This document shows, piece after piece, positions 19,723 through 28,511 of a stretch of 44,222 nucleotides of DNA; within the stretch, counting starts at the first letter, position 1; every line of letters starts with the position of its first letter. The stretch covers positions 1 through 44,222 of the forward strand of contig CAMDPZ010000012.1 in NCBI GenBank assembly GCA_945905765.1. The letters are read 5' to 3'. The DNA is from Nitrospira lenta. Lineage in GTDB: Bacteria; Nitrospirota; Nitrospiria; Nitrospirales; Nitrospiraceae. The notes beneath the pieces were generated by a model that was given only the letters and a program-made list of their open reading frames with translations, had not been told where the DNA came from and did not search any database. Both the position numbers and the translations under genes were made by a program.

Positions 19723-20814
19723 GTGACTGAACTAAGCCTGCGACTTGCGGTATCGCTCGCCCAAATAGCGGCGGTAATGGGCATCGTGATGTTGACGGTC
19801 ATGATCCTGACCCTGGCCGAGCGGAAAGTGCTCGGCTGGATGCAGGATCGCATGGGCCCGATGGAAGTCGGTCCCTATGGCATCCTTCAGCCGATCGCCG
19901 ACGGACTCAAGCTGTTCTTCAAGGAAGACATCGTGCCGGCCGGCGCGAACAAAGCCATGTTCACTCTGGCGCCGATCCTGGCCATGGTGCCGGCCATGAT
20001 CGGGTTCGCCGTCATCCCCTTCGGCCCGAACGTGACCGTGGACGTCTTTGGCATTACGATCAAACCCTTCGTCATCAGCGACATCAACATCGGCGTCTTG
20101 TACATCCTGGCCTTTGCCTCGATCGGCGCCTACGGGATCATCCTGGGAGGCTGGTCCTCCAACAGCAAATACTCGCTCCTGGGAGGCCTGCGCTCCGCGG
20201 CCCAGGTCATCAGCTACGAACTGAACGTCGGATTGGCCATCGTCGGAGTCCTCTTGCTGTCCGGCTCTCTGAGCCTCGTCACAATCACGCAGGCCCAGGC
20301 CGGCGGCTTCTGGCATTGGTTCATCTGGGGCGCCAGGCCCGACGGATTCTTCCCGATCCACACCCAAATATTCGCCTTCGTCGTCTTCGTCATTTCCGCC
20401 GTCGCCGAAACTAATCGCGTCCCCTTCGACCTGCCGGAAGCGGAAAGCGAGCTCGTGGCCGGATTCTTTACGGAATATAGCGGCATGCGCTTCGCGTTCT
20501 TCTTCATCGCGGAATATGCCAACATGGTGCTCGTGTCCTGCGTCGCAGCCTCGCTCTTCCTGGGCGGCTGGAACGCCCCCTATCCCGGCACGATCCTCGG
20601 CTATGCCGGCCTCGAGCAGCTGGCCTGGATAGAAAACGTCGCCTGGTTTACGTTGAAAGTCTACATGTTCCTCTTCCTATTCTTCTGGTTACGCGCCACG
20701 TTGCCCCGGCTGCGCTACGACCAGTTGATGCGGTTCGGCTGGAAGGTCATGTTGCCGATCGCGTTGGCCAACATCGTCGTTACAGCGATCACCGCGTATT
20801 TTTTCCCGCGGTAA
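19723..20814 (+). CDS. nuoH: NADH-quinone oxidoreductase subunit H
   Basis: A 363-residue membrane subunit (ND1) that links the arms and lines the quinone tunnel. The conserved motifs [19 protein letters not shown] (about 34-52) and [20 protein letters not shown] are intact. Several long hydrophobic helices are present. The start is the GTG at 19723, because AGGAG lies at 19711-19715, 7 nt upstream. A TTG at 19690 in the same frame lacks such a site and would add eleven non-conserved residues. Confidence 0.95.
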   Translation: MTELSLRLAVSLAQIAAVMGIVMLTVMILTLAERKVLGWMQDRMGPMEVGPYGILQPIADGLKLFFKEDIVPAGANKAMFTLAPILAMVPAMIGFAVIPFGPNVTVDVFGITIKPFVISDINIGVLYILAFASIGAYGIILGGWSSNSKYSLLGGLRSAAQVISYELNVGLAIVGVLLLSGSLSLVTITQAQAGGFWHWFIWGARPDGFFPIHTQIFAFVVFVISAVAETNRVPFDLPEAESELVAGFFTEYSGMRFAFFFIAEYANMVLVSCVAASLFLGGWNAPYPGTILGYAGLEQLAWIENVAWFTLKVYMFLFLFFWLRATLPRLRYDQLMRFGWKVMLPIALANIVVTAITAYFFPR

Positions 20815-20820
20815 TGAGCC

Positions 20821-20928
20821 GTCTATTTGGTTCATTTGGTCTATCTAGTTTCTCTGGCAAGAGGGCACAGGCATTGAATCCACCGAGACACACCAGAACA
20901 ACCGAATAGACCAGACAGACCAGAAGAA
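20821..20928 (+). repeat. Nonamer-type inverted-repeat element between nuoH and nuoI
   Basis: The left arm reads as 9-nt units such as GTCTATTTG and GTTCATTTG. The right arm in reverse complement gives GTTCTTCTG and GTCTGTCTG, among others, all of the form GTYYNTYTG. The arms are thus imperfectly complementary across a ~25-nt loop. The right arm ends 1 nt before the nuoI ATG and may obscure its ribosome-binding site. Confidence 0.65.
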
Positions 20929-20929
20929 C

Positions 20930-21469
20930 ATGAATCTCAAGACCTGGATTAAAACCATCACCTTCTACGACCTCTTGGTCGGCATGAAGGCGACCATGTC
21001 GCACCTGCTGCATTACCGGCCGATCACCCTGCAGTACCCGCATGAAAAGCGGATGCTGCCGGACAATTATCGCGGGATGCTGGCCCTGTTGCGCTATGAC
21101 GACGGAACGGAAAAATGTGTCGGCTGCGATCTCTGCGAAGCCGCCTGCCCCTCGCGGGTAATTCGCGTCGTCAGCGCGGAAGTGCCGGGCCAGCCGACGA
21201 AGCGCTACTCCAAAGAATATTACATGGACATGACCCGCTGTCTGTTTTGCGGGATGTGCGTCGATGCCTGTCCGGTGGATGCCCTCGGCATGACGCGCGA
21301 ATTCGAATGGGCGGTGTACGACAAGCGCCAACTGCATCTCAATAAGGAACAATTGCTCGCCATCGGCGACCGGTCGTTCCCGGTGCGCGAAAAGCAGCTG
21401 GAGCTCCAACACCAGAATGTGGCGTTCTTCAACGTCGCCTTCAAGCATCTGCCGCAAAAACCGTCGTAA
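20930..21469 (+). CDS. nuoI: NADH-quinone oxidoreductase subunit I
   Basis: A 179-residue ferredoxin-like subunit carrying clusters N6a and N6b on the path to N2. Two complete CxxCxxCxxxCP motifs are visible: C63, C66, C69, C73 and C104, C107, C110, C114. The N-terminal amphipathic stretch (ITFYDLLVGMKATMSHLLH) anchors it at the membrane. No clear Shine-Dalgarno is present, since the upstream sequence is the right arm of the repeat. Confidence 0.96.
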   Translation: MNLKTWIKTITFYDLLVGMKATMSHLLHYRPITLQYPHEKRMLPDNYRGMLALLRYDDGTEKCVGCDLCEAACPSRVIRVVSAEVPGQPTKRYSKEYYMDMTRCLFCGMCVDACPVDALGMTREFEWAVYDKRQLHLNKEQLLAIGDRSFPVREKQLELQHQNVAFFNVAFKHLPQKPS

Positions 21470-21481
21470 CAGGCCAGATTG

Positions 21482-22003
21482 ATGGAACAGATATTTTTCT
21501 TTTATTTTGCCTTCGTCATCGCCGCGACTTCGATGCTGGTCGTCGCGATGCGCAACCCTGTCTACAGTGCCCTGGCGCTGCTGATCATGTTCTTCCACGT
21601 GGCGGGACTCTACGTCACGCTCCATGCGGAATTTCTCGCAGCCGTGCAGATCATCGTCTATGCCGGCGCCATCCTGGTCCTCTATCTCTTCGTCGTCATG
21701 TTGCTCAATCTGAAACAGGATGACCGCTACCACCGGCAATGGCCCATGGCTGCGGCGGTAGGCGTGACGTTGTTCGTCGAGGCCATCATCCTCACGGTCA
21801 TGAGGGGCTGGACGGCCCCCCTCGTGGCCACCGGCACAGAAACCACCGTCGGGGAAGCCGGCAATACCGAAGCGATCGGCGACGTCCTCTACTCCACCTA
21901 TCTGTTCCCCTTCGAGGTGGCGTCCTTGATTCTGCTCGTCGCGATGATCGGCGCGATCGTCCTGGCTAAAAAAGACCTTTCAGAAGTGAACAGCGAAGGG
22001 TGA
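21482..22003 (+). CDS. nuoJ: NADH-quinone oxidoreductase subunit J
   Basis: A 173-residue membrane subunit (ND6) with about five helices. Conserved features are NPVYSALALLIMFFHVAGLYV and VQIIVYAGAILVLYLFVVMLL, the helix that carries the pi-bulge in ND6. The start is the ATG at 21482, preceded in frame by a TTG. The last codons (EVNSEG, stop) are part of the left arm of a heptad-type repeat, so the C-terminus may have been reshaped by it. Confidence 0.95.
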   Translation: MEQIFFFYFAFVIAATSMLVVAMRNPVYSALALLIMFFHVAGLYVTLHAEFLAAVQIIVYAGAILVLYLFVVMLLNLKQDDRYHRQWPMAAAVGVTLFVEAIILTVMRGWTAPLVATGTETTVGEAGNTEAIGDVLYSTYLFPFEVASLILLVAMIGAIVLAKKDLSEVNSEG

Positions 22004-22078
22004 TCAGTGATGCGAGAACCATGCACCATGTCAGCTAACATGCCCGTCACCCATCACTCATCACTCATCACGAGGGCC
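21984..22078 (+). repeat. Heptad-type inverted-repeat element between nuoJ and nuoK
   Basis: The left arm carries 7-nt units GTGAACA, GTGATCA and GTGATGC. The right arm in reverse complement gives GTGATGA twice, then GTGATGG. The element overlaps the last nuoJ codons and ends 2 nt before the nuoK ATG. The left end (AAGTGAACAG) matches the left end of the nuoE-nuoF element. Confidence 0.75.
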
Positions 22079-22080
22079 GT

Positions 22081-22386
22081 ATGACAGTCCCCTTGTCCTA
22101 CTATCTCGTGCTCAGCGGCATCGTGTTCCTGACCGGCGTCATGGGCGTCCTGCTGCGCCGGAACATCATCATCATCCTCCTATCGGTCGAGTTGATGTTG
22201 AATGCGACGAACATTAACTTCGTCGCCTTTTCGCAGTACTTCCACGATGTGGCAGGGCAGGTCTTCGTCTTCTTCGCCCTGACGGTCGCCGCAGCGGAAG
22301 TCGCCGTCGGATTGGCCATCATCGTCGCCCTCTATCGGGCTAAGTCCACAATCAACGTCGACGAATTTCAGTTACTGAAATGGTAA
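22081..22386 (+). CDS. nuoK: NADH-quinone oxidoreductase subunit K
   Basis: A 101-residue, three-helix membrane subunit (ND4L). The two buried glutamates used in proton transfer are in place: E37 ([13 protein letters not shown]) and E73 ([13 protein letters not shown]). Length is exactly typical. It lies 10 nt before nuoL. Confidence 0.96.
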   Translation: MTVPLSYYLVLSGIVFLTGVMGVLLRRNIIIILLSVELMLNATNINFVAFSQYFHDVAGQVFVFFALTVAAAEVAVGLAIIVALYRAKSTINVDEFQLLKW

Positions 22387-22396
22387 AACGGGCTCG

Positions 22397-24295
22397 ATGA
22401 CCTACGAACTCATTCCATTCCTTCCATTGGCGTCGTTCCTGATCCTCGGGCTCTTCGGCCGTTGGATCAAGGACCAGGCCCATCTCGTCGCCGTGCCGGC
22501 GGTCGTCGTGTCGTGGCTGCTCTCACTCTTGGTCTTCTTCGATGTGGCCAACGGCCACCAGACGAGCTTCCCCCTCTATACCTGGCTGACCTCCGGCTCG
22601 CTCGACATTCACATCGGCTTCTCCATCGACCGGCTCACCGCCGTCATGCTGCTCCTGGTCACGACCGTCAGTTCGCTCGTCCACATCTATACCATCGGGT
22701 ACATGCACAAAGACCCGGGCTATGCCCGTTTCTTCAGCTACATCGCCCTCTTCACCTTCTCGATGCTGATGCTGGTCATGGCGGACAACCTGCTGCAACT
22801 CTTCATCTTCTGGGAAGCGGTCGGGCTCTGTTCCTATCTGCTCATCGGCCATTGGTACGATCGTCCCGCTGCCTGTTCCGCCGCGACTAAAGCCTTTCTC
22901 GTCAACCGCGTCGGCGATTTCGGCTTCATGCTCGGCCTGCTCCTGGCCTGGTACAGCTTCGACTCGCTCGACTATCACGAAATCTTTGCCAGGGCGCATG
23001 AGTCAGCCGGCGACATGATGAATATCCTCGGGCCCTTCGGCGGAACCTGGAATGTGTCTGTGCTGACGCTGATCTGTCTCCTCCTCTTCACCGGCGCCAT
23101 CGGCAAATCGGCCCAAGTGCCGCTCCACGTCTGGCTGCCTGACGCGATGGAAGGCCCCACCCCGATCTCGGCGCTCATCCATGCGGCAACGATGGTCACG
23201 GCCGGGGTCTTCATGGTCGCGCGCCTGGCGCCGATCTACAACCTGTCTCCCGCCGCCATGACGGTGGTGGCGCTCACAGGCGGACTGACCATGGTCGTCG
23301 GGGCCACCATCGCCATGACCCAAACCGATATCAAACGCATCGTGGCCTATTCGACGGTCAGTCAGCTCGGCTACATGGTGATGGCCTGCGGGCTCGGCGC
23401 CTATGCAGCGGGCATGTACCATCTCCTGACCCACGGAGCCTTCAAGGCTCTCCTGTTTCTCGGGTGCGGATCCGTCATCATCGCCCTGCATCACGAGCAG
23501 GACATGAGACGTATGGGCGGACTGAAAGACAAATTGCCGATTACCTATTGGACCTTCCTGATTGGCTCGCTCGCCCTGGCAGGATTTCCTCTGACCTCCG
23601 GCTTCTTCAGCAAAGACGAATTGCTCGTGGCTGCCTGGTCGGCAGGACCTCTCGGTCAGTTCCTGACCCTACTCGGCCTCGTCACAGCGCTGATGACGGC
23701 CTTCTATAGTTTCCGTCTGGTCTTCGTCACATTTTGGGGTCCCTCGCATGTCGATCCCCACCATGCGGACCATATCCATGAACCCTCGCGCACCATGACG
23801 ACGCCGCTCATCGTCCTGGCCATCTTGAGCATCGCCACTGGCTATCTGGGCATTCCTGAATTTCTTGGACCGATGTTTGAAACAGGCGCAGGAACCTCTG
23901 CTCACGGAGGAGCCGCTTCGATCATCATCATGGTGTTGGCCACGAGCATGGGCTTGATCGGAATCGCCGGAGCCTATTACGTCTATGTGCTCAACCCGAC
24001 CCTCCCGGATCAGTTCGCACGGAAGTGGCACACGCTGTATCAGGGCTCACTGAACAAATGGTATGTCGACGAGGCCTACGATCGAACGATCGTCCGCCCC
24101 ACCTTTTCCGCCGCCTCCGAGCTCTGGAAACGTGTGGACGTGGCGGTGATCGACGGAGCGGTGAACGGTGTGGCCCGCGCGATCGCCTGGAGCGGCTGGG
24201 TCTTGCGGCTCACGCAAAGCGGACAGGTACAGCATTACGCGCTCGGTATGGTGCTCGGGGTCGTCGTGATCCTGACCGTCTTTTTGATGTTCTGA
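22397..24295 (+). CDS. nuoL: NADH-quinone oxidoreductase subunit L
   Basis: A 632-residue antiporter-like proton-pumping subunit (ND5). Proton-channel residues are E140 (IFWEAVGLCSYLLIG) and K237 (GKSAQVPLHVWLPDAMEGPTP region). A C-terminal extension after about residue 500 should form the lateral helix that braces NuoM and NuoN. It is spaced by 6 nt from nuoM. Confidence 0.96.
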   Translation: MTYELIPFLPLASFLILGLFGRWIKDQAHLVAVPAVVVSWLLSLLVFFDVANGHQTSFPLYTWLTSGSLDIHIGFSIDRLTAVMLLLVTTVSSLVHIYTIGYMHKDPGYARFFSYIALFTFSMLMLVMADNLLQLFIFWEAVGLCSYLLIGHWYDRPAACSAATKAFLVNRVGDFGFMLGLLLAWYSFDSLDYHEIFARAHESAGDMMNILGPFGGTWNVSVLTLICLLLFTGAIGKSAQVPLHVWLPDAMEGPTPISALIHAATMVTAGVFMVARLAPIYNLSPAAMTVVALTGGLTMVVGATIAMTQTDIKRIVAYSTVSQLGYMVMACGLGAYAAGMYHLLTHGAFKALLFLGCGSVIIALHHEQDMRRMGGLKDKLPITYWTFLIGSLALAGFPLTSGFFSKDELLVAAWSAGPLGQFLTLLGLVTALMTAFYSFRLVFVTFWGPSHVDPHHADHIHEPSRTMTTPLIVLAILSIATGYLGIPEFLGPMFETGAGTSAHGGAASIIIMVLATSMGLIGIAGAYYVYVLNPTLPDQFARKWHTLYQGSLNKWYVDEAYDRTIVRPTFSAASELWKRVDVAVIDGAVNGVARAIAWSGWVLRLTQSGQVQHYALGMVLGVVVILTVFLMF

Positions 24296-24301
24296 GGATC
24301 T

Positions 24302-25864
24302 ATGCATAGCGGCGGAATTCCCTGGCTCACATTGCTCCTCCTGATTCCCCTTGCGGGAGCTGTCGCGATGTATTTCGTGACGGAATCGACTGCTCGCTGG
24401 ATTGCGCTGGCCGCGACCCTGGCGGACCTCTTCGTTGCGCTCCCCCTCTGGTGGCTCTTCGATCCGCAAACCAGCCAGATGCAATTCACCGAACATGTCG
24501 TCTGGATCACGGCCCCGCCCATTTATTACAGCCTGGGCCTCGACGGAATCAGCGTCCCGCTCGTCTTGATGACCGCCGGGATCATGCCCCTCTGCGTCCT
24601 GGCCTCCTGGACCGCGATCACCACGAGAGTCCAGAGCTTCATGGCCATGCTCTTGATTATGGAAACCGCCATGATCGGAGTGTTCGTGGCCTTGGACTTC
24701 GTCTTGTTCTATGTGTTCTGGGAAGCCATGTTGATTCCGATGTACCTCCTCATCGGCGTCTGGGGAGGACCCAATCGGTTGTATGCGGCGATCAAGTTCT
24801 TTCTCTATACCCTCGCGGGAAGCGTGCTGCTGCTCGTCGCCATCTTCGCCCTCTACTTTTACGGGGGCCACACGTTCGACATCCTCGCCTTGAGCCAGGG
24901 CACCTACCCGGCATCGCTGCAAATGTGGCTCTTCCTGGCCTTCTTCGCCGCCTTCGCCGTGAAGGTCCCCATGTTTCCCTTTCACACCTGGCTCCCGGAC
25001 GCCCACGTCGAGGCTCCAACCGCCGGCAGCGTCATCCTCGCCAGCATTCTCTTGAAGATGGGCACCTATGGGTTCCTGCGATTCAGCTTGCCGATGCTGC
25101 CGGACGCCAGCCATGCCTTCACGCCCATGATGGTCGGCCTCTCCATCATCGCTATCATCTACGGCGCCTATATGGCGCTGGCCCAGGTCGATCTCAAGAA
25201 GCTGATCGCCTATTCGAGCGTGAGCCACATGGGGTTCGTGACTCTCGGCATCTTTGTCCTGAATCAGCAGGGCATCGAGGGAGCGGTGCTCCAAATGGTC
25301 AACCATGGCATTACGACCGGCGCCCTGTTCCTCTGCGTCGGCATGATCTATGAGCGGACCCACAGCCGGTTGATCGCCGACAATGTCGGGCTGGCCTCAC
25401 CGATGCCGCAATATGCCACCCTGCTCATGATTTTCGCCTTGTCTTCGCTCGGCCTCCCAGGCACCAATAGTTTCGTCGGCGAATTCCTCGTGCTCATCGG
25501 CACATTCCTCTGGAGCAAAGTCGCCACCGCCTTTGCCTCGCTGGGCATCATCCTGGCCGCCGCCTATATTCTCTGGATGGTTCAGCGAGTGGTCTTCGGG
25601 GTGCCGCTGCCGCATCAGCTCCCGAAACTCAAGGACCTCAATAAACGGGAACTCGCCACCCTCGTGCCGCTGGCCCTGTTAGTGTTCTGGATCGGGCTCT
25701 TCCCCAATCCGCTCGTGAGCAAGATGCACCAGAGTGTGAACAACGTCATCGCCTCCATGGCCCGCACGAAGGTTGCGCCGACGGCCCAGCCCTCTGCCGG
25801 GGAGGCAGCGCCATTGCTGGCTGGCAGCACCGAGCCACTGAAGACCGAGGAACTGTCGCGATGA
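24302..25864 (+). CDS. nuoM: NADH-quinone oxidoreductase subunit M
   Basis: A 520-residue antiporter-like proton-pumping subunit (ND4). The key residues E141 (FYVFWEAMLIPMYLLIG) and K221 (KVPMFPFHTWLPDAH) are present. Only one nuoM lies in this operon, so this is the ordinary complex I layout, not the two-NuoM form described for some Nitrospira loci. The stop overlaps the nuoN start by 4 bp (ATGA). Confidence 0.96.
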   Translation: MHSGGIPWLTLLLLIPLAGAVAMYFVTESTARWIALAATLADLFVALPLWWLFDPQTSQMQFTEHVVWITAPPIYYSLGLDGISVPLVLMTAGIMPLCVLASWTAITTRVQSFMAMLLIMETAMIGVFVALDFVLFYVFWEAMLIPMYLLIGVWGGPNRLYAAIKFFLYTLAGSVLLLVAIFALYFYGGHTFDILALSQGTYPASLQMWLFLAFFAAFAVKVPMFPFHTWLPDAHVEAPTAGSVILASILLKMGTYGFLRFSLPMLPDASHAFTPMMVGLSIIAIIYGAYMALAQVDLKKLIAYSSVSHMGFVTLGIFVLNQQGIEGAVLQMVNHGITTGALFLCVGMIYERTHSRLIADNVGLASPMPQYATLLMIFALSSLGLPGTNSFVGEFLVLIGTFLWSKVATAFASLGIILAAAYILWMVQRVVFGVPLPHQLPKLKDLNKRELATLVPLALLVFWIGLFPNPLVSKMHQSVNNVIASMARTKVAPTAQPSAGEAAPLLAGSTEPLKTEELSR

Positions 25865-27345
25865 GTCTGTACGGCACCGACCTCTTAGCCCTGCTTCCGG
25901 AACTCATCATCGTCGTCACGGCCTGTCTCGTCATCGCGCTGGACCCGATCACGCCGGCCTCGCGACGGGATCTCCTGGCCTGGCTGAGTCTGGGGTCCCT
26001 CGCCCTCTGTCTTGGTCTGACGATGGGACAGATCGGCGTGCTGAATATACGGGTCTCCGCCTTCAGCGATCTGGTGGTGGTCGATGCCTATGCCAGATTC
26101 TGGAAAGTGCTCCTCTATGGCGTGACCGGCCTGACCATTTTGCTTTCGCTGCCCTATCTGAAGGCGGAACGCATCCACCTGGGCGAATATTATGGCTTCA
26201 TCCTCCTGTCCCTCTCCGGGATGATGGTCATGGTCTCCGGCGCAGACCTGCTTACGATTTACCTCGGCACCGAACTCATGTCCCTCTCGCTCTATGTGAT
26301 GACAGGACTGAACCGGTCAAAGCCTCGTTCACTGGAAGCCGCAGCCAAATACTTCGTCCTCGGCGCCTTCTCATCCGGGATTCTGCTCTACGGCATCTCG
26401 CTGCTCTACGGCATGGCCGGCAGCACCAAGCTGGCGTCGATCGCGGCCGCCATTGGAACGCATGGAGCGAACGATCCGCTCTTGCTGATCGCAGTCATTC
26501 TCGTGGCAGTCGGCTTCAGCTTTAAACTCGCCGCCGTGCCCTTTCACATGTGGACGCCGGACGTCTATGAGGGGGCCCCGACCTCCGTCACCGCTTTCAT
26601 GGCAGTGGCGGCAAAAGCCGCCAGCTTTGCCGCCTTCATGCGGGTCTTCGTCGAAGGACTCGGCGGACTCAAAGCCGATTGGTCGCTCCTGTTCCTGCTC
26701 ATCGCCCTGGTCACCCTGGTGCTCGGCAATCTCATCGCGATCGTGCAAACGAACATCAAGCGGATGCTGGCCTATTCCAGCATTGCCCATGCAGGCTACG
26801 CCTTGATCGGCTTTGTCGCGGCGGGCCGCGCGACCGGCGCCTCAGGGGGCACCCCGGGCCTCGCCAGCGTCATGATCTACCTGGCGCTTTATTCGTTTAT
26901 GACGCTCGGCGCCTTCGCGGTCATCGGCATGCTGAGGAAAGGCGGGATCGAGGGAGAAGAGATCGAAGATTTTACGGGGCTCGCGAAACGCCAGCCGCTC
27001 GCGGCGTTTCTCATGCTGCTGTTCATGGCCTCGCTCGCGGGCATTCCGCCGACCGCCGGCTTCATCGGGAAATTCTACGTCTTCATGGCGGCCGTCGAAT
27101 CCGGCTTAGCCTGGCTCGCCGCCATCGCCCTGATCTTTGCCGCCGTGTCGGCCTACTACTACATGCGAGTCGTGATGGTTATGTACATGCGGGAGCCTGA
27201 TCCCTCGTCCATCGCGCCGCGACTCGTAACGTCGCCGGCTCTCTCCTTCGTGCTGGCCTTCGCCGTTGCCGGCGTGATTCTACTCGGTCTCTTCCCGGAC
27301 CCTCTCGTCAGCTTCGCGCTCCAATCGGTCCTAACACTCAAATAG
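25861..27345 (+). CDS. nuoN: NADH-quinone oxidoreductase subunit N
   Basis: A 494-residue antiporter-like proton-pumping subunit (ND2). Visible channel residues are E138 (IYLGTELMSLSLYVM) and K222 (FKLAAVPFHMWTPDVYEGAP). It is the last gene of the nuo operon. Eight nt after the stop a ~126-bp palindromic-ended repeat begins, which may end the transcript. Confidence 0.96.
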   Translation: MSLYGTDLLALLPELIIVVTACLVIALDPITPASRRDLLAWLSLGSLALCLGLTMGQIGVLNIRVSAFSDLVVVDAYARFWKVLLYGVTGLTILLSLPYLKAERIHLGEYYGFILLSLSGMMVMVSGADLLTIYLGTELMSLSLYVMTGLNRSKPRSLEAAAKYFVLGAFSSGILLYGISLLYGMAGSTKLASIAAAIGTHGANDPLLLIAVILVAVGFSFKLAAVPFHMWTPDVYEGAPTSVTAFMAVAAKAASFAAFMRVFVEGLGGLKADWSLLFLLIALVTLVLGNLIAIVQTNIKRMLAYSSIAHAGYALIGFVAAGRATGASGGTPGLASVMIYLALYSFMTLGAFAVIGMLRKGGIEGEEIEDFTGLAKRQPLAAFLMLLFMASLAGIPPTAGFIGKFYVFMAAVESGLAWLAAIALIFAAVSAYYYMRVVMVMYMREPDPSSIAPRLVTSPALSFVLAFAVAGVILLGLFPDPLVSFALQSVLTLK

Positions 27346-27352
27346 TCCTCTG

Positions 27353-27479
27353 GCAGGATGCTGAAAAATCCTGCCAGCATCGTTCTCGCATCGTTCAGAT
27401 CCTCAACGTACCCCAGAGGGGTACGCCTCCGGTCTTCACTCGCTGCGGCCTTGCTGGACAGCCTTTTTGAGCATCCTGC
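27353..27479 (+). repeat. Palindromic-ended intergenic repeat, copy 1
   Basis: The ends GCAGGATGCT (27353) and AGCATCCTGC (27470-27479) are a perfect 10-bp inverted repeat, followed inwards by AAAAA/TTTTT. An internal hairpin CGTACCCC-AGA-GGGGTACG is present. A second copy with the same orientation is at 29707-29832, about 85-90% identical by eye. No coding capacity is seen, so it is a MITE-like or REP-like element. It lies directly after nuoN. Confidence 0.85.
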
Positions 27480-27601
27480 TGACCCCAGATCCTTCACCAA
27501 ACCGTTGGCTAACACCGTGGAATCCAACGTGAGCAATGCAAGCTATCCAGGTGCGCAAGAGAGCGACTCGTGCTACCCTGGCACAAGTTCGGATCGCACC
27601 T

Positions 27602-28462
27602 ATGCAAGCTTTGCGCTTCCTCCTGAGCCTTCTCCGATCATTTCGCCGCCATGGCTGCGCCAGTCTCGCTGCGTCCCTCGCCTTTTTCTCCTTGCTCTCC
27701 CTCTTCCCCCTCGTCTTCCTCCTGCTCTACGGCCTGAGCTTCATCGTGAGCCAGGACGTCATCGGGGAGCAGGTCCTGCTCAGCTTCCTTAAGGGATTCC
27801 TCCCTTCGCTGGGCGAACATGTCGCAGCAGAACTACATCGGGTAAGCGCCATGGAAACCGTCCGGTGGGCGGTCTTTCTGGCCTTCGCCTGGTTCGGCAC
27901 GTTGGTGTTTTATGAACTCGACTATGCGCTGAATGTCGTCTTCGAGAGTACCTGGCGCCGCCACCCCCTCATCTCCACCGCCATCGCGGTGGCCTCACTC
28001 GCTGTGAGCGGGCTCGTCCTGATTCTTTCCTACGTCGCGACGCAAACCATCAACTTCCTAACAGGCTATGCGCCGAAACTCTGGGGGCTCGACCTCCTCG
28101 CCCTCGCGGCCCATGACTGGTTTCTCACCTATACGCTCCCCTTCGCGCTGGCCTTCCTCACGGTCACGATCTTATATCGGCTCGTGCCGCGACGAAATCC
28201 GCAATGGCGCGAATCCATGATCGGCGCCCTGACCTTTAGCCTGCTCTGGGTGGCCGCGAAACTCCTGTTCGTCACCTATGGCACCTATGCGACTCTCTAT
28301 ACGAACCTCTATGGGTCCCTCTTGGAAGTCGTCCTGCTGCTGCTCTGGGTCTATTACTCCTCGGTCCTCTTGCTGATCGGCGCAGAAGTCGTCCACCTCC
28401 TGCAACAACAGGCGCAGGCCCTGTCAGCAGCCACCACGAGAACGACTGCGCGTAAAATGTAA
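27602..28462 (+). CDS. YihY/BrkB-family inner-membrane protein
   Basis: A 286-residue membrane protein with about six helices. The family motif LAASLAFFSLLSLFPLVFLLLYG comes near the N-terminus, and the region EVVLLLLWVYYSSVLLLIGAEV near the C-terminus is typical of YihY/UPF0761. Its biochemical role is not settled; the old name RNase BN for this family is wrong. The ATG at 27602 gives the usual short N-terminus; an in-frame ATG at 27536 would add 22 residues. Confidence 0.85.
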   Translation: MQALRFLLSLLRSFRRHGCASLAASLAFFSLLSLFPLVFLLLYGLSFIVSQDVIGEQVLLSFLKGFLPSLGEHVAAELHRVSAMETVRWAVFLAFAWFGTLVFYELDYALNVVFESTWRRHPLISTAIAVASLAVSGLVLILSYVATQTINFLTGYAPKLWGLDLLALAAHDWFLTYTLPFALAFLTVTILYRLVPRRNPQWRESMIGALTFSLLWVAAKLLFVTYGTYATLYTNLYGSLLEVVLLLLWVYYSSVLLLIGAEVVHLLQQQAQALSAATTRTTARKM

Positions 28463-28511
28463 AAGGTGAGACGGGATGGGTCAGGGGTGAGAGGTTCAGT
28501 TATTGATCGAT

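Noticed and set aside
24047-25363. Long minus-strand open frame (about 438 codons) opposite nuoL/nuoM
   Set aside because: Its protein is an extreme mix of His, Glu, Asp and Gln, as expected opposite hydrophobic membrane genes.
12159-27345. Two-NuoM high-pumping complex I variant known from some Nitrospira
   Set aside because: Only one nuoM is present and the antiporter-like subunits are the normal L, M, N set.
27353-27479. CRISPR-like or tandem repeat array
   Set aside because: The repeat occurs as two dispersed copies 2.2 kb apart, with no spacers and no cas genes.
28463-28511. GGTGAG/GGGTGAG-like repeats after the YihY gene, resembling one heptad arm
   Set aside because: No complementary arm is visible, so it does not meet the definition used for the other elements.
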